A stretch of DNA of 6,496 bases from Lentisalinibacter sp035655155 (GTDB taxonomy: Bacteria > Pseudomonadota > Gammaproteobacteria > Steroidobacterales > Woeseiaceae). How positions within the stretch are numbered: the stretch's first letter is position 1; every line of letters starts with the position of its first letter. This document shows positions 1 to 6,199 of this stretch, one piece after another. The stretch lies in NCBI GenBank assembly GCA_035655155.1, contig DASRVH010000132.1, positions 1-6,496 on the forward strand, written 5' to 3'. The notes beneath the pieces are model-generated. The model had not been told where the DNA came from, ran no database searches, and was given only the letters and a program-made list of their open reading frames with translations. A program made the translations under genes and the position numbers.

Positions 1-1
1 C

Positions 2-1840
2 GACGAGGCCGAGATCGAGAACCAGTCGCTGTTCACCCGCGCCCGCTACGACATCAACATGGACTGGAGCCTGGGCATGAACGCCTCGGTCAACCGTGTC
101 GAGTCCTTCGGCCGCTACGCGCCGGTGCCGTCCTCGCCCTGGCTGGTCGGCGGCTTCGGCGCCATCGTGCTGTCGCCGGGCACGCCCAACCATCCAGGCA
201 CCTCGCCGGATGACGGTGGCCTGAACCCTAACTGGGCCTCTTACCAGGATCCGATCATCTTCGAGACCGACGACGGTCCCGTCACGCATTATTCGGGTCC
301 CGACGACACGCTGCTGCTGACGCATCGTTTCGCCGCCAACGGTCCTCGCGACACCACCACCGACGCCAACGTCTATGACGTGGACCTGTACGTGGAAGGC
401 CGCATCGGCAACTACGACGTCGAGTTCGGCGCCCGCCGGACCGAGTCGAAGTACTTCGAGCTGGGTCGCAACTACATCGTCTCCGCGCTGGCACAGCCCC
501 AGTTCGACAGCGGCGCCTACAACATCTATGACCCCTTCGGCGTGCCGCAGGACGTGCTGCAGTCCTTCACCGCCACCATCAACCGGGAGGCGCGCTACGT
601 TTCGCGCGAATACCGCGCGCTGGTCAGCGGCGACGTGTTCGAGATGGACGCCGGCACCGTCGGCTTCGCCTTGGGCGCCGAGTACCGCGACGAGGACTAC
701 AAGGACATCTTCGATGACCTGCAGGCCAACGGCAACATCACGGGTTCCGCCGGCAACTCCGCCTTCGGCTCGCGTGATTCGACGGCGGTCTTCGGCGAAT
801 TGCTGGTCCCGGTCCTGCCGGACCTGGAAGTCAGCATCGCGGGCCGTTACGACGACTACAGCGATTTCGGCAGCGAGTTCTCGCCCAAGGTCGCCGCCCG
901 CTGGCAGCCGATGGAAGAGCTGACGCTCCGGGCCTCCTGGGGCCAGGGCTTCCGTGCCCCGACGCTGGACATCCTCTCCGCCCAGCCGTCCTTCAGCGCC
1001 GACGGCGTGGTCGATGTCCCGACGGCCGAGTTCTTCGGTAACGAGGATCCGAACGAGTCCATCCAGGTCACGTCCTTCGTGATCGCCAACCCGGACCTCG
1101 GTGCCGAGACCTCGGACCAGTTCAGCATCGGCGTGGCCTTCCAGCCCTTCGAGTGGTTGAACGGCTCCATCGATTACTGGGACATCGCGATCGACGATCG
1201 GGTTGCCAGCATCACCGCCCAGACGATCATCAACTGCCTGGACGGCACGACCACCAACTGCCCGCCTGGACTGAGCGAGTTCCCGTCTGATGCCCCGATC
1301 GCTGCCGATCCGGACCTGGGTCTGGGCATCTCCCGCGGTGACCAGGGCCAGATCCGCTTCATGCAGCGTGGTTTCGCCAGCCTGGGTACGATCGACACCT
1401 CCGGTATCGACCTCAACCTCGTGACGAACTTCGACTTTGCGGCGGCCGGCCGCCTGAGCAACGAGCTCCAGGTGACCTACACCAGCGAGTACAAGGTCGA
1501 TTCGGGTGATGATGTCTCCGGTGAACAGGGTCTGCCCGAGTACCGTGCCATCCTGCGGAACGTGTACACCTGGGGTGACTTCAACTTCGCGTGGAACATC
1601 AACTACATCGACGGGCAGAGCGACTCTCTCGCCGATCCCGATGTGGGCCTGCCGTCGTGGACCACCCACGATCTCCAGGTCAACTACTTCACGCCCTGGA
1701 ATGGCCGGATCACCGTTGGCGCCGAGAATGTCGGCGATCGTGACCCGGTGCTCGACGAAGGCGAGGATCGTGGCTTCAACTTCGGTCTCTACAGCCCGTA
1801 TGGCCGGATCATCTACGGCCGCTACACCCAGAGCTTCTAA
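2..1840 (+). CDS. TonB-dependent outer-membrane receptor, C-terminal part (5' truncated by window edge)
   Basis: This is the beta-barrel part of a TonB-dependent receptor, which imports a scarce ligand across the outer membrane using energy from TonB-ExbBD. The frame is open from base 2, so the Met at 59 is internal and 612 residues are visible; complete receptors of this class are usually 700-1000. The plug domain and TonB box are therefore off the left edge. Visible family marks are alternating aromatic/polar strands, the barrel motif ASWGQGFRAPTLD (about residues 312-324), the NPDLGAETSDQFSIG strand motif, and a C-terminal aromatic ending (GRYTQSF) typical of outer-membrane proteins recognised by the Bam machinery. 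Cys412 and Cys420 of the fragment are seven residues apart, probably a disulfide in an extracellular loop. The ligand cannot be read from this part: siderophore, sugar, peptide and cobalamin receptors all remain possible. A strong terminator follows, so this gene ends its transcript. Confidence 0.95.
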   Translation, partial: DEAEIENQSLFTRARYDINMDWSLGMNASVNRVESFGRYAPVPSSPWLVGGFGAIVLSPGTPNHPGTSPDDGGLNPNWASYQDPIIFETDDGPVTHYSGPDDTLLLTHRFAANGPRDTTTDANVYDVDLYVEGRIGNYDVEFGARRTESKYFELGRNYIVSALAQPQFDSGAYNIYDPFGVPQDVLQSFTATINREARYVSREYRALVSGDVFEMDAGTVGFALGAEYRDEDYKDIFDDLQANGNITGSAGNSAFGSRDSTAVFGELLVPVLPDLEVSIAGRYDDYSDFGSEFSPKVAARWQPMEELTLRASWGQGFRAPTLDILSAQPSFSADGVVDVPTAEFFGNEDPNESIQVTSFVIANPDLGAETSDQFSIGVAFQPFEWLNGSIDYWDIAIDDRVASITAQTIINCLDGTTTNCPPGLSEFPSDAPIAADPDLGLGISRGDQGQIRFMQRGFASLGTIDTSGIDLNLVTNFDFAAAGRLSNELQVTYTSEYKVDSGDDVSGEQGLPEYRAILRNVYTWGDFNFAWNINYIDGQSDSLADPDVGLPSWTTHDLQVNYFTPWNGRITVGAENVGDRDPVLDEGEDRGFNFGLYSPYGRIIYGRYTQSF

Positions 1841-1867
1841 GTCCCTCGGGATTTGATGCAAGGGAAG

Positions 1868-1899
1868 CCGGGGGCTCGCAAGAGCCCCCGGTTTTTTTT
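1868..1899 (+). terminator. Rho-independent terminator of the TonB-dependent receptor gene
   Basis: A perfect 10-bp GC-rich stem (arms 1868-1877 and 1882-1891) closes a GCAA tetraloop and is followed directly by eight T residues (1892-1899). It starts 27 bases after the receptor stop codon. The T-run lies on the plus-strand 3' side only, which gives the direction. GNRA loops such as GCAA are known to stabilise hairpins. Confidence 0.95.
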
Positions 1900-2021
1900 G
1901 TCCAAGGCTTTTCCGGTGCCGGGGGCTGGTGCCGGGTCCGGGGCCCGCGCTTTGCACCTCGATGCTTGAATGCAGGACGCGCCCCAGCATCGCGCGGGCG
2001 GTCAACACGAAGACAAACAAA
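1900..2021. other. Convergent intergenic spacer with no recognised feature
   Basis: This is the stretch between the two opposing terminators. It holds no convincing frame, RNA gene or promoter. The only pattern is an imperfect GC-rich near-repeat of GGTGCCGGG around 1914-1938. Confidence 0.6.
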
Positions 2022-2051
2022 AGCCCCGGACTCCTTGCGGAGCCCGGGGCT
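2012..2051 (-). terminator. Rho-independent terminator of the OmpA-family gene
   Basis: The arms 2022-2034 and 2039-2051 form a 13-bp stem. Read on the minus strand the loop is GCAA, and the stem is followed by an interrupted U-rich tract (TTTTGTTTGTCTT, ending near 2010). The single irregular position (2030 opposite 2043) is a G-U wobble in minus-strand RNA but an A-C mismatch in plus-strand RNA, which supports minus-strand use. It lies about 46 bases past the OmpA-family stop. A second hairpin (arms 2063-2069 and 2078-2084) sits between stop and terminator. Confidence 0.88.
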
Positions 2052-2097
2052 GTCGGGTGCTCCGGCGGGTTGCGCTGCCCGCCGTTGAGAGTTCGGG

Positions 2098-3087
2098 CTA
2101 GTCCCTGATCCGCAGCTCCACGCGGCGGTTCATGGCGCGGCCTTCTTCGGTCTGGTTGGTCGCGACCGGCTCCAGCTGGCCGTAACCGCGTGCCGTCAGC
2201 CTGTCGGGGTCGATGCCGGCATCCACCAGGAACTCCATCACCGAGAGCGCCCGGCGCTCGGAGAGGCCCTGGTTGTAACGCGGGTTGCCGACCGAGTCCG
2301 TGTGGCCGGCCACCTCGACTTCCAGCTCCGGGTTGCGCTTCAGGGTTGCCACGGCCTGCTCGAGCGTGCCCTGCTCGTCGGCGACGATCTCGTCCGAGTT
2401 GAAGGCGAAGGTGACGCCCTCCAGGCTGATGATCTCCGGCACGGGCTCTGGCTCTGGCTCAGGCGCAGGTGCGGGCGCCGGCGCGGGAGGCGGAGGCGGC
2501 GGGGGCGGCGGCGCAGCCGCAGCCATGGGCTCGGGCTGGGCATAGGGGCTGCCGAAAGGCAGCTGGAAGCCCACGTTGAGAATCAGGTCCCGGTAATCGC
2601 CGTTCGTTTTTTCCGTGTCGAGGCGGTAACGCAACTCGGTGCGCAGCGCGATGGGGCCGTTTTGCCCCAGGTCGGTCAGCAGGCCCACGGCGACGTTGGC
2701 ATAGAGATCCTCGCCGTCCGTGCCGAAGGCGCGGTTGCTCTTGTTCCAGCCCAGGCCGCCCAACAGGTAGGGCGAAATGCGCTGGTCGCGATAGAACACC
2801 CGCAGGGCGTCGGCGCCCAGGCCCCAGTAGTCGGTCTCGTTGATGCCGTCCATCTGGTAGCCGAAGGCGTGGAATTCCACGTTGACGCTTTCGGTCAGTG
2901 CCCGCCCGATAGACAGCGCCGCGCCCAGGTCGTCGTCGGTGAGCCGATCTTCATCGGCCCAGATTACGGATGCCATGGGCGCGATGTACCATTGTCCGGG
3001 CTTTTCGGCGGCGAGAGACGGGCCGGCCAGCAGGGCGCCCGCCAGCAGCGCCCCAGTGGCAAGCCCCGTGATCATTGTGCGTTTCAT
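2098..3087 (-). CDS. OmpA-family outer-membrane protein with beta-barrel and peptidoglycan-binding domain
   Basis: The 329-residue product has four parts. Residues 1-26 or 27 are a Sec signal peptide (basic start, Leu/Ala core, likely cut near PSLA-A-EK). Residues about 28-180 are an eight-stranded OmpA-type barrel domain ending in NVGFQLPFG. Residues about 185-218 are a low-complexity linker of nine consecutive Pro, then Ala-Pro and Glu-Pro repeats. Residues about 222-329 are an OmpA C-terminal domain. The signature GHTDSVG...NQGLSERRA is intact: Asp264 and Arg279 match the pair that binds diaminopimelate in E. coli OmpA (Asp271/Arg286, same 15-residue spacing). The family anchors the outer membrane to peptidoglycan from the periplasmic side. 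The C-terminal domain lacks the extra cysteine-containing insert of E. coli OmpA, so this is a family member and not a direct OmpA equivalent. The start is backed by AAGGAG at 3098-3103, ten bases upstream. The gene is monocistronic, with its own terminator. Confidence 0.96.
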   Translation of the reverse strand: MKRTMITGLATGALLAGALLAGPSLAAEKPGQWYIAPMASVIWADEDRLTDDDLGAALSIGRALTESVNVEFHAFGYQMDGINETDYWGLGADALRVFYRDQRISPYLLGGLGWNKSNRAFGTDGEDLYANVAVGLLTDLGQNGPIALRTELRYRLDTEKTNGDYRDLILNVGFQLPFGSPYAQPEPMAAAAPPPPPPPPPAPAPAPAPEPEPEPVPEIISLEGVTFAFNSDEIVADEQGTLEQAVATLKRNPELEVEVAGHTDSVGNPRYNQGLSERRALSVMEFLVDAGIDPDRLTARGYGQLEPVATNQTEEGRAMNRRVELRIRD

Positions 3088-3097
3088 CTTCTTGTCG

Positions 3098-3103
3098 CTC
3101 CTT
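3098..3103 (-). promoter_or_regulatory. Shine-Dalgarno site of the OmpA-family gene
   Basis: On the minus strand AAGGAG lies ten bases before the ATG at 3087. It fixes the start directly ahead of a good signal peptide. Confidence 0.8.
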
Positions 3104-3164
3104 GTTTTTGACGGGCGCGGCGCGCCCCCGTTGATTCCGCGCCTTAGCTGCCCGGAGATTCACG

Positions 3165-3173
3165 ATAATAATA
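3165..3173 (-). promoter_or_regulatory. Candidate -10 region for the OmpA-family gene
   Basis: On the minus strand two overlapping TATTAT hexamers (3168-3173 and 3165-3170) form the only AT-rich patch in the divergent region and lie about 80 bases upstream of the start codon. No recognisable -35 hexamer sits at the expected distance. The promoter may depend on an activator, or the true one may be elsewhere. This is an inference from composition and position. Confidence 0.4.
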
Positions 3174-3177
3174 GATG

Positions 3178-3190
3178 ATGGGACTCCCAT
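3178..3190. repeat. 13-base palindrome in the divergent promoter region (possible operator)
   Basis: The arms ATGGGA (3178-3183) and TCCCAT (3185-3190) are perfectly inverted around a single C at 3184. The site lies just upstream of the candidate OmpA-family -10 and about 15 bases before the candidate -10 of the lipoprotein gene, so a bound regulator could affect both. The regulator is unknown, and chance occurrence is possible for arms this short. Confidence 0.3.
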
Positions 3191-3204
3191 GGAGCGCCGC
3201 GGGT

Positions 3205-3210
3205 TAGAAT
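3205..3210 (+). promoter_or_regulatory. Candidate -10 box of the lipoprotein gene
   Basis: TAGAAT matches TATAAT at five of six positions and lies seven bases before the ATG at 3218, so a transcript from it would begin at or next to the start codon. No good -35 is present at 16-18 bases. A second AT-rich hexamer, TACAAT (3214-3219), overlaps the start codon. Confidence 0.35.
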
Positions 3211-3217
3211 CGGTACA

Positions 3218-3613
3218 ATGAGCGGAGTGAATTCAAGGCGGGTGTGTCTGCTTCGGCCGGCGGGATTGCCGGCATTGCTGCTGGGCTGCGTCCTGCTGAG
3301 CGCGTGCGCGGCGATGGACGATCACCGCGACTATCATCGCCACTCGATGAGCGATCTGCGGGCCGACTGGCGCCAGCCGGGCATATTCCTGTTCGAGGCC
3401 AGCACCTCGAGCCTGTATCCCCAGGAGAGCGAATCGGCGGAAGCGGTGCGCATGGAGTGGCTGGCGGCCTGGATGGAGCGCTCGGGCTACTGTCCCGCCG
3501 GCTGGAAGATCCTGTCCCGTTCGGCGATCGATCCCGGGGAGGTGCATGCGCGGCGGCATGACCTTCGCTACGAGCTGGAATGCGCCGAGGCCAGCGCCGC
3601 GCCGGGGAATTGA
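3218..3613 (+). CDS. Small predicted lipoprotein of unknown function
   Basis: The product is 131 residues if begun at the ATG. A basic start (SRR), a hydrophobic stretch and the lipobox LSAC predict lipid attachment at Cys30. The next residue is Ala, not Asp, which in enterobacterial rules favours sorting to the outer membrane. The mature part is about 100 residues, hydrophilic, with a His/Asp-rich beginning (DDHRDYHRH) and two cysteines (Cys92, Cys122) that could form a disulfide. I do not recognise a family. No Shine-Dalgarno sequence precedes the ATG; GTG codons at 3227 and 3242 are alternative starts, and all keep the lipobox. The gene lies 82 bases upstream of hemN on the same strand and divergent from the OmpA-family gene. 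Shared transcription with hemN is possible but not shown. It sits under a long antisense shadow frame, but the lipobox and its position argue that this strand is the real one. Confidence 0.78.
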   Translation: MSGVNSRRVCLLRPAGLPALLLGCVLLSACAAMDDHRDYHRHSMSDLRADWRQPGIFLFEASTSSLYPQESESAEAVRMEWLAAWMERSGYCPAGWKILSRSAIDPGEVHARRHDLRYELECAEASAAPGN

Positions 3614-3645
3614 GGCTTTCCACGATTTCGGCCGGCGGCGCGATG

Positions 3646-3658
3646 GCGAATGATTCGC
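3646..3658. repeat. Short inverted repeat between lipoprotein gene and hemN
   Basis: GCGAA (3646-3650) and TTCGC (3654-3658) are perfectly inverted around TGA. No T-run follows, so it is not a convincing terminator, and it does not match an FNR/Anr site (TTGAT-N4-ATCAA). It may be a weak operator or chance. Confidence 0.2.
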
Positions 3659-3695
3659 GCTTCCGCGCACTGACACAACGACTATGTGGTGATGC

Positions 3696-5093
3696 ATGAC
3701 GACCAAGACGGCAGAGTTCGACCTGGAGCTGATCAAGCGCTACGACGGCCGCGGGCCGCGCTACACCTCCTATCCCACGGCCGTGCAGTTTCACGACGGC
3801 TTCGGCGAGGCGGATTACAAGCGCTTTGCGCTGGCCAGCAACGGCGAGCAGCCGGCCGCACAGCCGCTGTCGATCTACGTGCACGTGCCTTTCTGCCACT
3901 CGCTCTGCTACTACTGCGGGTGCCACAAGATCATCACGCGTCACCAGCACAGCGCCGATCCCTACGTGGAGCACCTGGTCGAGGAGATGCGCCTGCAGGG
4001 GCAGCTGTTCGATCCGCGCCGGCCGGTGGACCAGCTGCACTTCGGGGGCGGCACCCCGACTTTCCTCGACGACGGCCAGTTCCAGAAGGTGATGGACGGG
4101 CTGTCGCGCAACTTCGGCCTGCACCAGGGCGATGAACGCGAGTATTCCATCGAGATCGACCCGCGCAGCGTCGACAAGAACACCATTCCGCGGCTGGCCG
4201 AAATGGGCTTCAACCGGCTCTCGCTCGGCATCCAGGATTTCGATCCCGAGGTGCAGAAGGCGGTCAACCGCCTGCAGGACGAGGAATGGACGCTGTTCCT
4301 CATCCGCCAGGCCCGGGAGCACGGCTTCCGCTCGGTTTCGGTGGACCTGATCTACGGCCTGCCCAAGCAGACGGCCGAGAGCTTTACCCACACGCTGGAC
4401 TCGGTGGTGCGCGCGCAGCCGGACCGCATCGCGGCCTACAGCTACGCGCACCTTCCCGAAATGTTCCGCGCGCAGCGGCTGATCCGCAACGAGGACATGC
4501 CGTCGGCCGCCGAGAAGCTGGCGCTTTTGACGCGGACGGTGGAGTACCTCACCGATCGCGGTTACGAGTACATCGGCATGGACCACTTCGCCCTGCCGGA
4601 GGACGACCTCGTCAAGGCCCGCTACAACGGCACGCTGCACCGCAACTTCCAGGGTTACTCGACGCATGCCGAGCTGGACCTGGTCGGGCTGGGCGTCAGC
4701 GCGATCGGCAAGGTCGGCAACAGCTACTCGCAGAGCATCAAGCTGCGGCACGACTACTATGACGCCATCGACGCCGGTCACGTGCCGGTGCTGCGCGGCG
4801 TGGAGCTCACCGAGGACGACGTGCTGCGCCGCGAAGTCATCCACGCGCTGATGTGCGGCGGCGTGGCCGACATGCGCCAGATCGAGGCACGCCACGGCAT
4901 TTCCTTCCCGGAGTATTTCCCGCGCGAGCTGGAAGAGATGCAGAAGCTGGCCGACGACGGGCTGGTGGAAGTGGACGTCGACACCATCCGCGTCACGCCC
5001 AGGGGGCGTTTCCTGCTGCGCTCCATCGCCATGCCCTTCGACGCGTACCTCGCCGCACGGCTGGCGGAGCAGCGTTTCTCGAAGGTGATCTGA
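3696..5093 (+). CDS. hemN: Oxygen-independent coproporphyrinogen III oxidase (radical SAM)
   Basis: HemN converts coproporphyrinogen III to protoporphyrinogen IX in the cytoplasm by two oxidative decarboxylations. It uses S-adenosylmethionine and a 4Fe-4S cluster and serves haem synthesis without oxygen. The 465-residue product is close to the E. coli length (457). The radical SAM cluster motif CHSLCYYCGC gives Cys67, Cys71 and Cys74; Cys76 matches the extra conserved cysteine (E. coli Cys71). Tyr61 in IYVHVPFC matches the SAM-contact tyrosine. GGGTP is at 117-121, and the long family motif around HRNFQGYSTHAELDLVGLG (315-333) is intact. The start region GPRYTSYPTA and the end FSKVI align with E. 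coli HemN, so the gene is complete. These features separate it from HemW-like relatives. An in-frame stop at 3690-3692 forbids any earlier start; the Shine-Dalgarno is weak (GGTGA at 3688-3692, only three bases away). I see no FNR/Anr box upstream. The gene converges on the DUF192 unit, with a repeat between them. Confidence 0.97.
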   Translation: MTTKTAEFDLELIKRYDGRGPRYTSYPTAVQFHDGFGEADYKRFALASNGEQPAAQPLSIYVHVPFCHSLCYYCGCHKIITRHQHSADPYVEHLVEEMRLQGQLFDPRRPVDQLHFGGGTPTFLDDGQFQKVMDGLSRNFGLHQGDEREYSIEIDPRSVDKNTIPRLAEMGFNRLSLGIQDFDPEVQKAVNRLQDEEWTLFLIRQAREHGFRSVSVDLIYGLPKQTAESFTHTLDSVVRAQPDRIAAYSYAHLPEMFRAQRLIRNEDMPSAAEKLALLTRTVEYLTDRGYEYIGMDHFALPEDDLVKARYNGTLHRNFQGYSTHAELDLVGLGVSAIGKVGNSYSQSIKLRHDYYDAIDAGHVPVLRGVELTEDDVLRREVIHALMCGGVADMRQIEARHGISFPEYFPRELEEMQKLADDGLVEVDVDTIRVTPRGRFLLRSIAMPFDAYLAARLAEQRFSKVI

Positions 5094-5100
5094 GTCGCGA

Positions 5101-5148
5101 AAAGGGGATTAGCCCCATTTTGATTTCAAAATGGGGCTAATCCCCTTT
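5101..5148. repeat. REP-like long palindrome (22-bp arms), possible bidirectional terminator
   Basis: Arms 5101-5122 and 5127-5148 are perfectly complementary with a four-base ATTT loop. Each arm carries the core GGGGATTAGCCCC or its reverse complement. The element begins eight bases after the hemN stop. In plus-strand RNA the hairpin ends in CCCCUUUCUU, and in minus-strand RNA in CCCCUUUUCG, so it could end both convergent transcripts despite weak U-runs. Short GGGG...CCCC palindromes between convergent genes are typical of REP/BIME-type elements. Dispersal in the genome cannot be seen from one window. Confidence 0.75.
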
Positions 5149-5151
5149 CTT

Positions 5152-5173
5152 AAATGGGGCTAATCCCCATTTT
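5152..5173. repeat. Third half-copy of the repeat, overlapping the DUF192 gene end
   Basis: Bases 5152-5168 repeat 5129-5145 exactly (17 of 17) in the same orientation. The copy is itself nearly palindromic (arms 5152-5159 and 5165-5172 around CTAAT). It can also pair with the left arm 5104-5120, giving a hairpin that excludes the main one. The DUF192 stop codon lies inside it. Confidence 0.8.
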
Positions 5174-5627
5174 CCACCAGCCGGTCGCCCACCGAGATCC
5201 CCAGCGCTTCGGCCCGCCCACCGTTGATCTCCAGCACGGCGCGCACCGGCACGCCCGAGCGGATGAGCCGGGTCGAGAACGGCACCGTCCGCTCCGCGAT
5301 CCGCACGATGACGCCCCGCTCGTCGATGAACAGCATGTCCAGCGACAGCGGCGTGTTCTTCATCCACATGTTCACCGGCCGCGTTTCGCCGAGGTCGAAC
5401 AGCATGCCCTGGTCGTCCTCCAGCTGGGTGACGAACATAAGGCCGCGCCCGCGCGCTGCCTCGGTGTCGGCCAGGTGCGCATGGAAAGCGTGCCGCTCGC
5501 CGCCGGCGGTAACGATTGCCACCTGTTTCACCGGCAGCGTCGCCGGGACGCCGGAGGCCAGCGTCAGCGTGTGCAGCGCCAGCACCAGCACCAGCATGCA
5601 GAGGCCGGGCAGCAGGTAGCGCCGCAT
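5160..5627 (-). CDS. DUF192 family protein, exported or membrane-anchored
   Basis: The chosen product is 155 residues. The frame stays open much further upstream, but that part is Arg/Ser-rich and lies over the preceding gene. The ATG at 5627 is followed by a basic start and a hydrophobic run (about residues 4-25), a signal peptide or single anchor, which places the rest in the periplasm. The DUF192 domain (about 34-152) is clear: an ADTEAARGRGLMF segment (53-65), DDQGMLFDLG (71-80), the family's most conserved block NMWMKNTPLSLDMLFID (86-102), and the closing LGISVGDRL. The family's biochemical role is not established. GAGGAA (5635-5640), seven bases upstream and inside the preceding gene, serves as Shine-Dalgarno. 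The start lies one base after the previous stop, indicating translational coupling. The last residues, ENGD, and the TAG stop are encoded by the repeat at 5152-5173, so the natural C-terminus may have been replaced by a few residues. The conserved domain itself is complete. Confidence 0.9.
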   Translation of the reverse strand: MRRYLLPGLCMLVLVLALHTLTLASGVPATLPVKQVAIVTAGGERHAFHAHLADTEAARGRGLMFVTQLEDDQGMLFDLGETRPVNMWMKNTPLSLDMLFIDERGVIVRIAERTVPFSTRLIRSGVPVRAVLEINGGRAEALGISVGDRLVENGD

Positions 5628-5628
5628 C

Positions 5629-6168
5629 TCAGTGTTCCTCTTCTTCCGGAGCCCAGTGCGCCAGCCCGGTGAACTCGAAAGGCGCCACGCGAATTTCCGC
5701 GTCGCGCGCGATCGCCTCGACCGAGGCGACGCAGCGGCCATGGCCGCTGACCCGATACGCGGCGTCCGCGGCCGGATCGGGATCATTGCGCGTCACTGCT
5801 ACGACGCAGGCCTCGGCACCGAGGGTGCCGTAGAACTCGCCGAGCCCCTGGCGAACCACCGTGAGGTTGGCCAGGAAACCTTCCCCGGTCACGCCGGGCC
5901 GGAGACCGGTGATTCCCAGCACCACCAGCAGCCCGTCCTCTTCGCGACTGAACATCAGCCGCAGCGCGTCGCCCTCGGGTCGCGGCCCGCCCTCGCAGAT
6001 CGTGCCTTCATTGCCCCAGTCGATATCGGCCTCGAAGGCGCCGCTGATCTCCATCGCCAGCCGGCCGCCGCCGCCCGCAATACACGACACGGTCGGGTCG
6101 TCGGCCGCGGCCCCGTCGGCGAAGGCGGCGCTGGCAAGCAGCAGGAGCGGGAGGTGTCGCATCATCAT
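5629..6168 (-). CDS. Exported four-cysteine protein of unknown function
   Basis: The product is 179 residues from the first of three consecutive ATG codons (6168, 6165, 6162). The upstream extension is Arg/Pro-rich, lacks protein character and contains the promoter, so it is excluded. Residues 1 to about 22 are a signal peptide (MRHLPLLLL core, Ala-rich end, likely cut near GAAA-DDP). The mature part is acidic and has four cysteines (Cys29, Cys58, Cys121, Cys146), which fit two disulfides in the periplasm. Alternating hydrophobic stretches (GLLVVLGITGL, GFLANLTVV, AEIRVAPFEF) suggest a beta-rich fold. It ends in a Glu-rich tail whose codons also supply the ribosome site of the next gene. I do not recognise a family. 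The Shine-Dalgarno is poor. It is first in a two-gene unit with DUF192, behind a good promoter. Confidence 0.8.
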   Translation of the reverse strand: MMMRHLPLLLLASAAFADGAAADDPTVSCIAGGGGRLAMEISGAFEADIDWGNEGTICEGGPRPEGDALRLMFSREEDGLLVVLGITGLRPGVTGEGFLANLTVVRQGLGEFYGTLGAEACVVAVTRNDPDPAADAAYRVSGHGRCVASVEAIARDAEIRVAPFEFTGLAHWAPEEEEH

Positions 6169-6199
6169 CGCTTGGTGCAAAGCAACATGAGGGCAGGCG

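Noticed and set aside
59..61. ATG at 59 as the start of the receptor gene
   Set aside because: The frame is open to the window edge with barrel-like sequence before it, and a receptor lacking plug and signal peptide would not be a complete gene.
2302..3111. A 269-codon plus-strand frame antisense to the OmpA-family gene
   Set aside because: The minus-strand protein has a signal peptide, OmpA C-terminal motif, ribosome site and terminator. The antisense product has low-complexity Arg/Gly runs produced by the Pro/Ala linker codons.
3204..4895. A 563-codon minus-strand frame antisense to the lipoprotein gene and hemN
   Set aside because: It mirrors the codon bias of hemN in GC-rich DNA: rich in Val/Ala/Arg/His, no recognisable domain, no ribosome site, and the opposite strand carries an unmistakable full-length HemN.
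5101..5173. CRISPR array or attachment site
   Set aside because: The units are inverted and nearly contiguous with no regular unique spacers, and no cas, integrase or tRNA gene is present.
5628..5786. N-terminal extension of the DUF192 frame to 5786
   Set aside because: The extension is Arg/Ser-rich, covers the preceding gene, and would bury the signal peptide that starts at 5627 behind a good ribosome site.
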